Assembly (NCBI RefSeq): GCF_032884065.1
Contig: NC_088868.1
Coordinates: 866,001 to 930,000 of the forward strand
Direction: 5' to 3'
Origin: Artemia franciscana
Lineage: Eukaryota; Arthropoda; Branchiopoda; Anostraca; Artemiidae
Length of the DNA: 64,000 nucleotides
The position numbers and the translations under genes are program-made. Below, piece after piece: positions 1-11,560 of this stretch. Position 1 is the first letter of the stretch; each line of letters starts with the position of its first letter. Under the pieces are notes generated by a model, which was not told the DNA's origin, did not search any database, and worked only from the letters and a program-made list of their open reading frames with translations.

Positions 1-267
1 CTTATCTCCAAGGAATAATTGCCCCTGGAATGCTTATCCAGAAAAAAACTTGTCCAAACTCCAACAAAATCTGGTTGCGCTTTATGTAAAATCGTAGCCA
101 AAAAAGGATCAATTTGGACCGCTCCGGATGCCAGTCCTGGAGGGGTGACGAAAAAGGATCTAAAAGGACTTATGATTGATTAGGGCCCGCGGTGCGAAAA
201 TTGGGGTAGCGGAGTAGCAATGCTACTTGGTGGTTTTCAAATTTGTTGGCAGATTTTTTTCTGAACA
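1..267. other. Unassigned flank of the Helitron
   Basis: No convincing gene is visible. The last ~80 bases (about 190-267, containing GTAGCAATG.TACTTGG and TTTGTTGGCAGATTTTTT) recur at about 1460-1540 on the other side of the Helitron and its (TA)n tract. The Helitron therefore sits between two similar copies of this flank. The short ORFs here are repeat-derived. Confidence 0.5.
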
Positions 268-290
268 ATATATATATATATATATATATA
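268..290. repeat. (TA)n microsatellite, left flank of Helitron
   Basis: A short TA tract directly before the Helitron 5' TC. It matches the (TA)n tract beyond the 3' CTAG end, which fits insertion of the element into a TA microsatellite. Confidence 0.85.
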
Positions 291-379
291 TCTATATATA
301 TAAAAATAAGTTGTTTGTCTGCGTGTCTGTCTACTGACGTCATGTTCATGTGTCGAATGACGTCATGTTTGTCGACTGA

Positions 380-952
380 CGAAATTACAGACCGGGACAA
401 CGGGACACAAATGACGACCGGGACACCGGGACATCTATCTATATATATATAAAAATAAGTTGTTTGTCTGTGTGTCTGTCTACTGACCTTATGTTTATGT
501 GTCGACTGACGTCATGTTTGTCGACTGACGAAATTACAGACCGGGACATCGGGACACAAATGACGACCGGGACACCGGGACATAGGGAATATAAATGACG
601 ACTGGGACACTCAAAGAGAAAGCGACCGGGACACAAGGAATGTTCGATTAGCAATCACCATCAACAAAGCACCGGGACACAAATGACGACCGGGACACAG
701 GGAATATAAATGACGACCAGGACACTCAAAGAGAAATTACAGACCGGGACACCGGAACACAAATGACGACCGGGACAAAAATGACGACCGGGACACCGGG
801 ACACAGGGAATATAAATGACGACCGCGACACTCAAAGAGAAATTACAGACTGGGACACCGGGACACAAATGACGACCAGGACACAGGGAAACAACTACAA
901 CAGGGACGCCGGGGGGCACAGGGGGATATATAAATGACGACGGGGACACAGG
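380..952 (+). repeat. GACCGGGACAC minisatellite inside the Helitron
   Basis: Irregular tandem array built from phrases such as GACCGGGACACCGGGACAC, AAATGACGACCGGGACAC, AGGGAATATAAATGACGAC and TCAAAGAGAAATTACAGA. At 637-668 it contains a copy of the helicase segment (ATTAGCAATCACCATCAAC) that recurs at 956-987, so helicase sequence was caught up in the expansion. The short ORFs predicted here are repeat artefacts. Confidence 0.85.
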
Positions 953-953
953 G

Positions 954-1154
954 AATGTTCGATTAGCAATCACCATCAACAAAGCTCAAGGGCAATCATC
1001 AGAATAATGAGGTATAGATCTGAATACAGATTGTTTTTCCCATGGACAATTATATGTTGCATGTTCAAGAGTCGGTAAACCTGACAATCTATTTATATGC
1101 ACAGACAATGGGCCGGCCAAGAATGTTGTATATTCGCAAGTTTTACGTAGTTAA
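954..1154 (+). pseudogene. Helitron Pif1-like helicase, C-terminal fragment
   Basis: Read in one frame this encodes the end of a Helitron-type Pif1 helicase: RLAITINKAQGQS, then FSHGQLYVACSRVGKPDNLF and KNVVYSQVLR before a stop. TINKAQGQS and QLYVACSRV are the usual last helicase motifs of this family. Two adjacent in-frame stops (TAA TGA, near 1005) interrupt it, so it is not functional. It ends 140 bp before the Helitron 3' end, the normal place for this domain. It would have unwound DNA during rolling-circle transposition. Confidence 0.85.
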
Positions 1155-1266
1155 AAATATATGTATATATATCTATCTATATTCACAGGTGGGACACAGG
1201 GACGCAACTACAATGGCGCGTAACTAATATGGCGCGTAACGACTTAAGCGCGCAGGGGGGGGCTTG

Positions 1267-2095
<829 letters not shown>

Positions 2096-2159
2096 CAACT
2101 GATTGAACTGTTATCAAAGTATGACCCTGTACTCAGAGAGCACTTGACCAAACTAGAGA

Positions 2160-2998
2160 AAAGTTGTTTCTACTGAAAGTGGGGAGCAGCATTAAAACTG
2201 AAAACAAACAGACATTATAACGCATATGAGGAGTTTACCTCCTCGTAATACCTCGCTCTTTACGCTAAAGTACTTTTAGTAATTACAACTACTTATTCCA
2301 CGGCCTTTGTGATTCAGGGGTCATTCTTAAGGAATTGGGACAAAATTTAAGCTTTAGTGTAAAGAGCTAGGTATCGACGAGGGATGAGCCCCCTCATATA
2401 CGCAGTAAAAACATACAAATACAGAAGTTCACTACGTAAGTTAATTCGTAAGTTATGTATATTTTTTAATTATGGAAATGTTCGTAAAAAAATTAAAAGT
2501 TTTAGTTTCCTTGTTAAGTAATCAAAAAATTGGAGGGCAACTAGGCCTCCTCCCTCACTCCTTTTTTCTCAAAATCTTCCAATTAAAACTATGAAAAAGC
2601 CATTTAGCCAAAAAAACTTAATATGCAAATTTCGTTTTAATTATTTATGTGCGGAGAGCGAAGATCAAAACATGCATTAATTCAAAAACGTCCAGAAATT
2701 AAACAAAAAAAAAACAAGTTTTTTCATATGAAAGTAAGGAGCGACATTAAAACTTAAAACGAACAGAAGTTACTCCGTATATGAAAGGGGCTTTTCCTCC
2801 TCAACGCCCCGGTCTTTACGCTAAAGTTTTTTACTGTTTTAAAAAGTAGAGTTAAGAGAAAGAGTCAAACTTTAGCGTAAAGAGTGGGGTGTTGAGGAGG
2901 AAAAGCCCCTTTCATATACGGAGTAATTTCTGTTCGTTTTAAGTTTTAATGTCGCTCCTTACTTTCATTTAAAAAAAACTTGTTTTTTTTTTGTTTAA
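2160..2998 (+). mobile_element. FB foldback element, right part with hairpin core
   Basis: Partial FB copy ending in the long hairpin (arms about 2703-2830 and 2870-2998). Diagnostic phrases are GGAGCAGCATTAAAACT, TTTACGCTAAAGTA, TTGGAGGGCAACTAGGCCTC and GTGCGGAGAGC. It lies inside the hAT pseudogene. No coding potential is seen. Confidence 0.85.
2703..2998. repeat. FB hairpin core, copy 1
   Basis: Near-perfect inverted repeat with arms of ~125 bp and a spacer of ~40 bp. Left-arm phrase AGGGGCTTTTCCTCCTCAAC is answered by GTTGAGGAGGAAAAGCCCCT on the right. The AGGAGGAAAAG variant is specific to this copy. Confidence 0.92.
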
Positions 2999-3689
2999 TC
3001 AGCTTACAGGAAAGAAAGCCATGGATATTACACAGGATATTTTAAATGCAATTGAAGAAGATGGTCTGGATACAGCAGTCTGCTGACAATGCTCCAGAAA
3101 CGGCTGGAATACATTCAGGAGTGCCAGCTAGTATTTGTTGGCTGAAGCCTAAAGCATTATTTGTACCTTATGCCAACCATTCATTAAATCTTTGAAGAGT
3201 GCACTCTTTTGCTACAGTTCCTTCCTGCATGACAGTTTTTGGTACTTTGGAAAGTTTGCATGTTTTTTTGCTCAACAAACAGATGGAATGTCCTCGTAGC
3301 AAATGTTGAAGCTACGGTCAAACGACTTGCAGAGACCAGGTGGAGTGCTCACTATGAAGCTGTTAAGCCAGTGTTTAAATGCTTTAAGAAGATTTTCGAT
3401 ATCATTGAAAATCTTTGTGATTCTTCAGAAACTCTCGACACTAGAGGAGCAGCTCAAAATTTGTAGACTTCGATGTGCAATTTCTTATTTTTGTGCTTTT
3501 TATGTTTATGGAAAAGTCTGTTTGAAGAAGTCAAGCACACCAAAAAATACCTGCAAATTGTTGAAATAAGTTTCGTAAAGTGCCTTATCAAAATTATGAG
3601 TTTAAAGGCATTTTTGAATGATAATAGGGATGGTCTTTTAGGAAAGGCAATGGAATTTGCAAAATTCCATGAATGAAGATATGGGTTTT

Positions 3690-4165
3690 AAATTCAGTAA
3701 ATTTTTTGTAAATTCGTGCAGATCATTCAATCACCTGGGTGTTTGAAGTCAAAGTACAAAAAAAATGGATAGGCCTATAGTAAAATACGAAAACTAGAGC
3801 TATTCTTCTATTTCTTCTTAAAACGTTTATAATAAGCCCTTGCCCATTTTAGCCTTGCTTATTGTGAGCCAAGAATAAAAATTATGTTGTTTGATATTGT
3901 AATAATAATTTTCATATGCATAAAAATGTTGTATTTTGCTTAAATTTATGTTATTTACAGTAAAATGCTTACATACCAATATTATACAGCACGCAAGTTA
4001 CTTTTCCTTTCACTCCTTAATCTAAACACTTCAAATAGCTTTTTTTAATTGTATATTTCCACCATAGACAAATTTGATTCAACAATGTTTAAATGTTTGT
4101 TGTTGGGGGGGGGGGAGACAAGTTGAAATTCCGTCCCGGGTGTCAAAAGACCTTGCTACGCCACT
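3690..4165. other. Unassigned AT-rich sequence
   Basis: No gene or clear repeat family recognised. There is a G10 run near 4105. Confidence 0.4.
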
Positions 4166-4375
4166 ACTTAGCCATCTCAACCTTTTTCTCATTATAATCC
4201 CTAGAAGTAGGGGTATTAAACCACAATTTTTGTACAGTCCACTGTTTAAAAACCAAAACTATTCGCAGGTATTTTCTCTGGAAAAAATCAAGCAAATTTT
4301 CCTCCGTTTTTCGGAGCGCTCGTGCTTCAGAACCATACATGACTACTGCCATCACTGTAGCCTCTAATATTCTAA
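4166..4375 (-). pseudogene. RTE-like non-LTR retrotransposon fragment (RT C-terminus)
   Basis: On the minus strand this encodes VVMYGSEARALRKTEENLLD and FQRKYLRIVL, the post-RT region of the RTE-like element found more fully at 17.7-24.5 kb. It breaks at ATTCTA next to FB sequence. The expected continuation (ATCTTGGTTTGCAGACTTATC) appears 3.36 kb away at 7734, so a composite insertion split this copy. Confidence 0.75.
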
Positions 4376-4379
4376 TTAA

Positions 4380-4672
4380 ATAAAAAAAACAAGTTTTTTC
4401 AACTGAAAGTAAGAAGCGACATTAAAACTTAAAACGAACAGAAATTACTTCGTATATGAAAGGGGCTGCTTCCTCATCAGCGCCCCGCTCTTTACGCTAA
4501 AGTTTGACTCTTTCTCTCAACTCTTCTTTTTAAAACAGTAAAAAGCTTTAGCGTAAAGAGCGAGGCGTTGATGAGGAAGCAACCCCTTTCATATACGAAG
4601 TAATTTCTGTTCGTTTTAAGTTTTAATGTCGCTTCTTACTTTCAGTTGAAAAAACTTGTTTTTTTTTATTTA
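4380..4672. repeat. FB hairpin core, copy 2
   Basis: Inverted repeat with arms of ~125 bp. The left phrase GGGGCTGCTTCCTCATCAGC is mirrored by GTTGATGAGGAAGCAACCCC. GAAGCGACATT on the left and AATGTCGCTTC on the right share a variant that other copies lack. Confidence 0.92.
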
Positions 4673-6071
4673 ATTTCTGAACGTTTTTGAATCAATGCAT
4701 GTTTTGATTTTGGCTCTCCGCAGAGAAAAAATTAAAACGAAATTTGCATTTTTTTGGGAGGGGGGGCTAAATGGCTTTCTCATAGTTTTGATCGAATGAT
4801 TTTGAGAAAAAAAGAGCGGGGGAGGAAGCCTAGTTGCCCTCCAATTTTTTGGTTAATAAAAAAGGCAACTAGAACTTTTAATTTGTTACGAATCTTTTTA
4901 TTAGTAAAAGATATACGTAACTTATAAACTAGCTTACGTAAAGAATTTTTTATTCTCGTGTTTTTATTACACATATGGGAGGGTTCGCCCCCTCGTCAGT
5001 ACCTCTCTCTTTACACTAAATCTTAAATTTTGGCCCAATTTATTAAGAATGACCCCTGAATCACAAAAGCCGTAGAATAAATAGTTGACATTACTAAAAA
5101 TACTTTAGCGTAAAGAGCGAGGTATTAGGAGGAGGTGAGCCCCTCATATGGGTAATAATTTCTGTTCATTTTAAGTTTTAATGCTGCTCCTTACTTCCAG
5201 CTGAAAAAAACTTTTTCATATTTATTTTTTCATTGTTTTTTTTCAATAATGCTAGTAAATCCTGCGCTCCCTTCATGGAAATTTTCTTCCCCCATGACAA
5301 ATTTCTCGATGGAAAGTTCCCCCAGTATATCCCCCTCTTTTCAACCCTTCCCCCCCCCAACCAAAAAATTCTCCTGAAAACACCTGTACACTTCCCAATA
5401 ACCATTACGATATGTAAGCACTGGTCAAAGTTTGTAACTTGTAGCTCCTCCCAAGGGGACTGTGGAGGAGTAAGTCGTCCCCAAAGACATAGTTATAAGG
5501 TTTTTCGACTACGCTGAATAAAATGGCTATCTCAGAATTTTGATCCGTTGACTTTGGGAAAATAATTAGCGTGGGAGGGGGCCTAGGTGCCCTCCAATTT
5601 TTTTTGGTCACTTAAAAAGGGCACTAGAACTTTTCATTTACGTTTTACTGAGCCCTCTTGCAACATTCTAGGACAACTGGGTCGATACGATCACCCCTGG
5701 GAACAGGAAAAAAAACAAAAAAAAAAACAACAAATAAACACGCATCCGTGATCTGCCTCCTGGCAAAAAATACAAAATTCCACATTTTTGTAGATAGGAG
5801 CTTGAAACTTTTACAGTAGGGTTCCCTGATACGCTGAATCTGATGGTGTAATTTTTGTTAAGATTCTATGACTTTTAAGGGGTGTTTCCCCCTATTTTCT
5901 AAAATAACACAAATTTTCTCAGGCTCGTAACTTGTGGTGCGTAAGACTAAACTTGATGAAACTTATATATTTAAAATCAGCATTAAAATGCAATTCTTTT
6001 GATGTAGCTATTGGTATCAAAATTCCATATTTTAGAGTTTTGGTTTCTATTGAGCCGGGTCGCTCCTTACT

Positions 6072-6093
6072 ACAGTTCGTTACCACGAACTGT
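6072..6093. repeat. FB terminal palindrome
   Basis: Two 9-base arms (ACAGTTCGT and ACGAACTGT) around a 4-base loop. The same palindrome, with small changes, closes FB copies at 7710-7731, 24605-24626, 40399-40420, 43176-43197 and 57779-57800. Confidence 0.9.
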
Positions 6094-6095
6094 TT

Positions 6096-6905
6096 CATTT
6101 GGTAAATGTCTCTTGTATTGCATATGCGGATGATAAATTTCTAGATCTAGCCGTTCCAGATCTAGCCTCTCGAATTCCGTATCATCTATTTCAAAACATT
6201 TCAAAACTGTTGGTATGTCATTGAATATTGATAAGTGTGAGTACCTAGTCTTTACTGCAAAGTCTATGCCCATTTGAAATCCGCGTTCTAACTTCTCCAT
6301 CCATTGTGTCTCTGATTTGCGGCGGTCAAGCATTCATATTTATTGGAATCTACTAGCTTCTAGGATCAATATTGTACGGCATATTAAAGAAAACTTAAAG
6401 CGGGTTATGGTAAAATAGTAGCTAATCGTGGTCATTATTATCGAAAAGCGCTTGCATTGCTATACACTAGTTTTTGCGACCATTCAATACTTTTCCTATC
6501 TGGTATTTCACCTATCCTGAAAAGAAAACAAGATCTGGCTGAATTGTGTATACTATATTTCTGCTATTGTAAGTTTCTGTTTCATTTACCCCGGTGTTAT
6601 AGGAAAAAGAAAATAATTCAGTATTTCGGGGCTTATTACTCCTTTGCGGAAGTTAGGCTCAAAATTGGAAAAGGATTATATTTTTTCTCTGGGCCCCTTC
6701 CACCTCTTAGTTCGTTTATTTTCCCGTTAGTTTTCACCTGTTTTCGCTTTATAGTTGTGTTATCTCTTAGCAGTTCTTTTGTTAGTCGAGTTATGGTTGT
6801 GGTATATATGTTTTATCGCTCGTATAGTTGTATTATTTTCAAATTATACTCCATAATAGAGAGACTCCAAACACCGAGCATTGTATATTAAGCTCTGAAT
6901 TTGAC
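6096..6905 (+). pseudogene. Non-LTR reverse transcriptase fragment with YADD box
   Basis: Starting just inside the FB palindrome, the + strand reads VNVSCIAYADDKFLDLA. The codons at 6123-6134 give YADD, the RT catalytic box. LNIDKCEYLVFTAKSMP follows in shifted frames. The 3' part (6457-6640) encodes FCDHSILFLSGISPILKRK and YCKFLFHLPRCYRKKK, homologous to the LINE tail at 32.3-32.6 kb. Stops and frameshifts make it a relic with internal loss. It would have copied element RNA at the target site. Clade not assigned. Confidence 0.7.
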
Positions 6906-6924
6906 GTTTTTTTCTAACGTGACC

Positions 6925-7731
6925 AGATTCGTCCTGCGCCCTGCACCCTTTTCATTGAATTTTTCTTCCCCCATGACATATTTCTCCAAGGAAAGATCCT
7001 CCCACATAGCCCCCTCCCCTCAACCCTACCCCCAAAACTAAAAAAATCCCCCTGAAAACGTCTGTACACTTCCCAATAACCATTATTATATGTAAACACT
7101 GGTTTGTAACTTGCAGCCCCTCCCCCAGGGACTGTGGGGGAGTAAGTCATCCCCAAAGACATAGTTATTATGATTTTCGACTATGCTGAACAAAATGGCT
7201 ATCTCAAAATTTTGATCCGTTGAATTTGGGAAAAAAATGAGCGTGGGAGGGGGCCTAGATGCCCTCCAATTTTTTGGTCACTTTAAAAGGGCACTAGAAC
7301 TTTTCATTTCCGTTAGAATGAACCCTCTTGCGACATTCTAGGACCACTTGGTCGATACGATGACCCCTGGGGAAAAGAAAAAAAAAAAAAAAACAAACAA
7401 ATAAACACGCACCCGTGATTTGTCTTCTGGCAAAAAATACAAAATTCCACATTTTTGTAGATAGGAGCTTGAAACTTCTACAGTAGGGTTCTCTGATACG
7501 CTGAATCTGATGGTGTCATTTCCTGTCATTGCCCCTATTTTCCTAAATAAGGCAAATTTTCTCAGGCTCGTAACTTTTGATGGGTAAAACTTGATGAAAC
7601 TTATATATTTAAAATCAGCATTAAAATGCGATTCTTTTGATGTAGCTATTGATATCAAAATTCAATTTTTTAGAGTTTTGGTTACTATTGAGCCGGATCG
7701 CTCCTTACTACAGTTCGTTACCACGAACTGT
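6925..7731 (-). mobile_element. FB foldback element, left part, reverse orientation
   Basis: Truncated FB copy without the hairpin core. It ends at the palindrome 7710-7731, and RTE sequence resumes two bases later. Shared phrases include CCCTCCAATTTTTTGGTCAC, TGCCCTTTT-type text and GAGCCGGATCGCTCCTTAC. Confidence 0.85.
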
Positions 7732-7732
7732 T

Positions 7733-7776
7733 TGATCTTGGTTTGCAGACTTATCTTACTAATCTTAAAAAAAAGT
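7733..7776 (-). pseudogene. RTE-like fragment, continuation of 4166-4375
   Basis: GATCTTGGTTTGCAGACTTA and the following bases match the RTE-like copy at 18155-18200 directly after the point where the 4166-4375 fragment stops. This supports a split copy. Confidence 0.65.
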
Positions 7777-8039
7777 TAAACACAAAGTAAATAGCCATAT
7801 TAAAACAGAACGTTTGTTTATGTTTGAATTGCTATTTGAATTCATTTCCGCTCATCTTAGGCTTAATATGGCTCTTCACCTTTGTTTCAAAAGCTTTTTT
7901 TACTTTTCTTTGAAAAATTATTTTTAAATGTAGTTCTATTCACCTTAATTGAAATAGTTTTTCTTTAGTTTAATAAACATTCTATTGATCTATTGATATC
8001 ACTATTAAACATTCTATTGACATTCTATTCAAAATTTTG

Positions 8040-8935
8040 AGATTTCATTCTGGTCAGCTTAGTCAAAAGCCTAATAACTATGTCTTTGAGGACGACTTAC
8101 TACCCCACAGTCCCCGGGGGAGGGGCTGCAAGTTAAAAACTTTGACCATTGTTTACATGTAGTAATGGTTATTATGAAGTGTACAGACGTTTTCAGGGGA
8201 CTTATTCACGTTGGGGTGGGGATGGTTCGAGGGGAGGGGTTCATGTTGGAGAATTTTTCCATGGAAGAATTTTTCATGATGGAAGAGAATATCCGTGAAG
8301 GGGGTGCAGGATTTTCTAGTATTATTTAAGAAAAAGAGAAAATAAATAAAAAAAAGTTCAGCTGGAAGTAATGACCAGCATTAAAGCTTAAAATCGAATA
8401 TAAAATATCACGTATATAAGGAGGTTCGTCTCCTCCACAATACCTTCCTCTTTACGCTAAAGTATTTTTAGAAATTCCAGCTATTTATTCTACGGCCTTT
8501 GTGATTCAGGGGTCATTCTTAAAGATTTGGGAAAAAATTCAAACTCTAATGTAATAAGCGAGATAATATACGTAAAAAAAATACACAAATATAGAAGTTC
8601 GTTACGTAAGTTAATTTGTAAGGTACCTAAGTTTATTACTAACAAAAACGTTCGTAAAAAAATCAAAAAAATCCAGTGTCATTTTTAAGTAGCCAGAAAT
8701 TTGAGGGCAACTAGGCCTCCTCCTTCACCCCTTTTTTTTATCAAAATTGTCCGATCAAAAATATGAGAAAGCCATTTAGCAAAAAAAAAAATTAATATTC
8801 AAATTTATTTTTATTTATTCATTTGCGGTGAGTGACCCCTTTCATATACGGAATAATCTCTGTTTGTTTAAGTTTTAGTTTCGCTCCTTACTTGCAGTTA
8901 AAAAAACTTTTTTTTTTATTTAATAGTGTCCTAGA
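8040..8935 (+). mobile_element. FB foldback element, partial
   Basis: Begins within the GGGGACGACTTACTCCCCC region and runs to a single arm of the hairpin core (8830-8935, ending TTTTATTTAAT). The second arm is missing, so this copy cannot form the core hairpin. Confidence 0.8.
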
Positions 8936-9535
8936 GGTGAACAAGATAGTCTGTGGTAGAAGTAGAGCGCAAATTTCCGCATTGCCATTGGTCAAAATTT
9001 GGGACTGTTCTTACTTTCAACCAATCTGCTAAAAAGCTTTCATATAAGGTGATTATAGTAATCTTACTATTAAAGTAAGATTAATGAGCCAGACACCAGC
9101 ACAATTTTGTTTGCTACCCTTCTTTTTTACGGGGCTAACAAAACCTAATTTCCAACAATCAGGGAGCTTACCAGTAGAAGTAATTTAATTAAAAAGTACG
9201 GACAAAGGTTTTGAAAGAATGTCTGCAATGGCGGACCCTTCAACTCTGTTGAACAAAATGGCTGTTTCAAAATCTTGATTAAATCTGTTTGGAAAAGGAA
9301 TTCGCTTGGGATGAGGACTGCTTACCCTCCAATCGCTTTTACTCTTGAAAAGGGCACTAGAACGTTCAATTTCCAATAAAACTAGCTCCTTTAAAGCTAT
9401 GCACACATACAGTTTTTTTGTTTAATTGAAACACCCCCTAAACGCTCCCTAAAAGATTCACATTAATACCCCCCTCAAAATGTTGAAATTTCACTGTTAT
9501 ACCCTTAGGCATAGTTGTAATAGCTGTCAGAGTGT
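8936..9535. other. Unassigned; FB-like degenerate segment
   Basis: Contains AGGGCACTAGAAC and ATGGCTGTTTCAAAATCTTGA (9255-9365), weakly like FB interior sequence. There is also a small palindrome TAATCTTACTATTAAAGTAAGATTA near 9060, whose arms are TAATCTTACT-like. No gene recognised. Confidence 0.4.
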
Positions 9536-9835
9536 AGTATTAGTATTAATAGTAGTAGTATTAAAAGTGATATCATTGAAACTATTAACAACAGTAATAT
9601 TAACGTATTGCCTTTTGATCAGTTGAACCAAATCCTTCTCATCAAGTCCTTGAAGCTTCAACTTGAAACAATTAACCGTTGCTACGACGTTTCTGATATG
9701 TCCTTTTGATAACCTCTATATTCAGATATTTCTTGATATTTTCATCCTTATCCTGTTAATCTTACAACTAGTGTTTATAGAAGTAGTAGTTAAAGTAGCA
9801 GTAGTAGTAGTAGTAGCAGTAGTAGTAGTAATATA
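9536..9835. repeat. (TAG/GTA)n-rich sequence
   Basis: Imperfect trinucleotide tracts, densest at 9781-9832. ORFs reading as V-rich or T-rich proteins here are artefacts. A related tract lies at 10245-10305. Confidence 0.85.
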
Positions 9836-10022
9836 TTTAGCAGTTGTAATGATAGTAATATTTCTAGTAGTGTGCACATATCGTCTTTTGATCAATTCCT
9901 CTTCAACTTTAAGCATTCTCTGAAAGTTCCAACTTTATACCAAATCCATTGTTGAGATATGGTCTTTTGACAATACGCGTGCACATAGTGTTTTTTCATT
10001 TAATTCGAATTGATAACTTCGA

Positions 10023-10212
10023 AGACGACACTGCCTTTCCATGACGAAAGAAAAAACAGTTCAAAATAGGGATGAAACCTTTTTATTGACAGTGAACTAG
10101 AAGTTTTACTGCTGATGATGAACACTGTATATGTGTCCGAAATATCCAGTTAAATTTTATATCTGTTCACTGTCAATAAAAAGGTTTCACCCCTATTTTG
10201 AACTGTTTTACT
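10023..10212 (+). mobile_element. Small inverted-arm element with hammerhead-like core (Penelope-like?)
   Basis: Arms of ~43 bp at 10056-10098 (ACAGTTCAAAATAGGGATGA...) and 10164-10206 are nearly perfect inverted repeats. Between them sit CTGATGA (10112-10118), a 6-bp stem with one mismatch (10120-10125 with 10133-10138), and GAAA (10139-10142), the conserved core of a hammerhead ribozyme. The leader ACACTGCCTTTCCATGAC is shared with the element at 22077-22371. Penelope-like retroelements are known to carry hammerhead motifs in terminal repeats, so a nonautonomous relative is a reasonable inference. No protein is encoded. Confidence 0.55.
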
Positions 10213-10244
10213 TTAGTTCAAATTTCCCCTCAATATCGTAAATA

Positions 10245-10305
10245 TAGTAGTGTGGTAGTAATAGTAGTAGTAGTGGTGGTGGTTGTAGTAGCAGCAGTAC
10301 CGTGC
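10245..10305. repeat. (TAG/TGG)n trinucleotide tract
   Basis: Imperfect TAG and TGG repeats. The minus-strand reading gives a His/Tyr-rich artefact ORF. Confidence 0.85.
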
Positions 10306-10435
10306 AAATATTACCTTTTTGGTCAATTGATCCTGTCCCTTATACCTTCCTAAAAATCGCAAATTAATATACTCAGTTATTCCTGAATTGTGGTATTTTG
10401 ACATAAAATCATGTCAACTATCATAAACTTTTTCG

Positions 10436-10545
10436 AGAACATACTGTGAAACATAAAGAAACATACTGTAGGAAGAAATATAATGAAGATACTGTAAAAC
10501 ATACAGAAACATACTATGGAAATAAACATACTGTGAATATACTGT
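10436..10545. repeat. GAAACATACTGT minisatellite
   Basis: Irregular repeats of AAACATACTGTGAA-like units. The same motif forms 15492-15612. Both lie at or near the 3' side of minus-strand LINE relics, so they may be LINE-type simple tails. Confidence 0.7.
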
Positions 10546-11560
10546 GTTGCAAAGCTTCCATATATTTAAATTGAATTTTGAACTAATTATCGTGCCATAT
10601 GAACGGTTGATTTTACTCTCAATATTTGCTAACATTGGTAATTTAGTTCTCTGAAAATTTTTACCATTTGGGAGACCAAGATAAGTCAACTTATCACAAC
10701 GCTTAACTTTAACATTTTCAAATCTATATTTACAATATCACCTCTAGTCGCACCTAACACAATGAGAATCAAATTTCACATTTTGTTGCATTTAGGGATA
10801 AGCCAATTTAACGATAATTTTTGGAAATTTCACGAAAACAATTTTCCGACCCGCCAGTGGTCCTGGAGAATATCATCTGTATAACAAAGTTTGGATAAAT
10901 CAATACCTTGTAAATCCAACAGGAAGAGACTAGGCAACGAGCTGGCAGCTTTTCAACTGAATGACAAATAGGGTACCACTAAAAACTAACAAACGAACAT
11001 GTCTTATTCCTATTCACTTCCGTTTTTCACATCTCCCTGGACTTTCCGTCCAGTGTGCACTTCCAATTTTCGAAAAAATTGGTGCTTAGTATTTATAATA
11101 AGGTTATTCTGGCAGAGTTCCAGTAACTCTTCATTACTCAATCAAAAGTTGTACTACCGACCGAACTCAGGGAATAAGGTGGTTAGTAATTGTCCTTTAT
11201 GGACTATCGTCTGCGTGCGGAAAAGTTTTATTTAAGTTTCTAATTGAAACTGGCCCAAATGCAAGTATTTCAAGGAATAACTGGAGGTGGAAACAAGTTC
11301 TCTCTGTGCAAACTTCATTCCTTTTCCCTTTTGTAGAGCATCGATGAGTCTGATTGATTCTTTGGTACCATCTCATTTCAGCTTAACTGCGAATTGCCCT
11401 GACAAGTAACTAAAAAACTTCATAACCTTTCTGTCATATAATTTTACCTGAGCTCCGTCACTTTCAAAATTTGAATTCACATAGTTCAGAGCCTAAGTAA
11501 AAATTCACATAGTCAGGAGCCTCAAGATCCAAACCGATGGTGCTAATCTACATTTCATGG
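10546..11560 (-). pseudogene. Non-LTR reverse transcriptase relic
   Basis: Minus-strand translation in shifting frames gives LQGIDLSKLCYTDDIL (near 10910-10870), resembling the RT box with YTDD for YADD. RCDKLTYLGLPNGKNFQRTK and ANIESKINRSYGTIISSKFN (10690-10560) follow, with the YLG motif usual after the catalytic box. The upstream part to ~11560 is highly eroded. Stops and frameshifts throughout. Clade unresolved; possibly the same family as the RT piece at 6.1-6.9 kb. Confidence 0.5.

Larger units (their letters stand above)
2099..3680 (+). pseudogene. hAT-type (DUF4371/ZMYM-like) transposase pseudogene, split by FB insertion
   Basis: Two blocks of one transposase-derived protein. The 5' block (2099-2160) reads LIELLSKYDPVLREHLTKLE, typical of DUF4371 hAT-like proteins. 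The 3' block starts near 3000 with KKAMDITQDILNAIEEDGLD, then in other frames DNAPETAGIHSGV, PKALFVPYANHSLNL, TNRWNVLV, VKRLAETRWSAHYEAVKP, and a tail near 3480-3670 (SLFEEVKHTKKYLQIVEISF). Several frameshifts and stops are present, and the segment normally between the two blocks is missing, replaced by the FB element at 2160-2998. In a live element this protein would cut and paste DNA with an RNase H-like fold. Here it is dead. Identification is by remembered family motifs. Confidence 0.75.
4376..6093 (-). mobile_element. FB foldback element, near full length, reverse orientation
   Basis: Runs from the hairpin core (4380-4670) on the left to the terminal 22-bp palindrome ACAGTTCGT..ACGAACTGT at 6072-6093 on the right. 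Length is ~1.7 kb, similar to the copy at 57.8-59.4 kb. The left end ATTAAATAAAAAAAAC abuts RTE sequence. ORFs inside are not conserved between copies and look non-coding. Confidence 0.85.

Noticed and set aside
5233..5517. ORFs inside FB copies as a transposase
   Set aside because: The same regions in other FB copies have stops and frameshifts at different places and no conserved protein.
6457..6891. 144-codon + strand ORF as a possible host gene
   Set aside because: Its first third matches the LINE tail at 32.3 kb and the rest is hydrophobic AT-rich noise. It is part of an RT relic.
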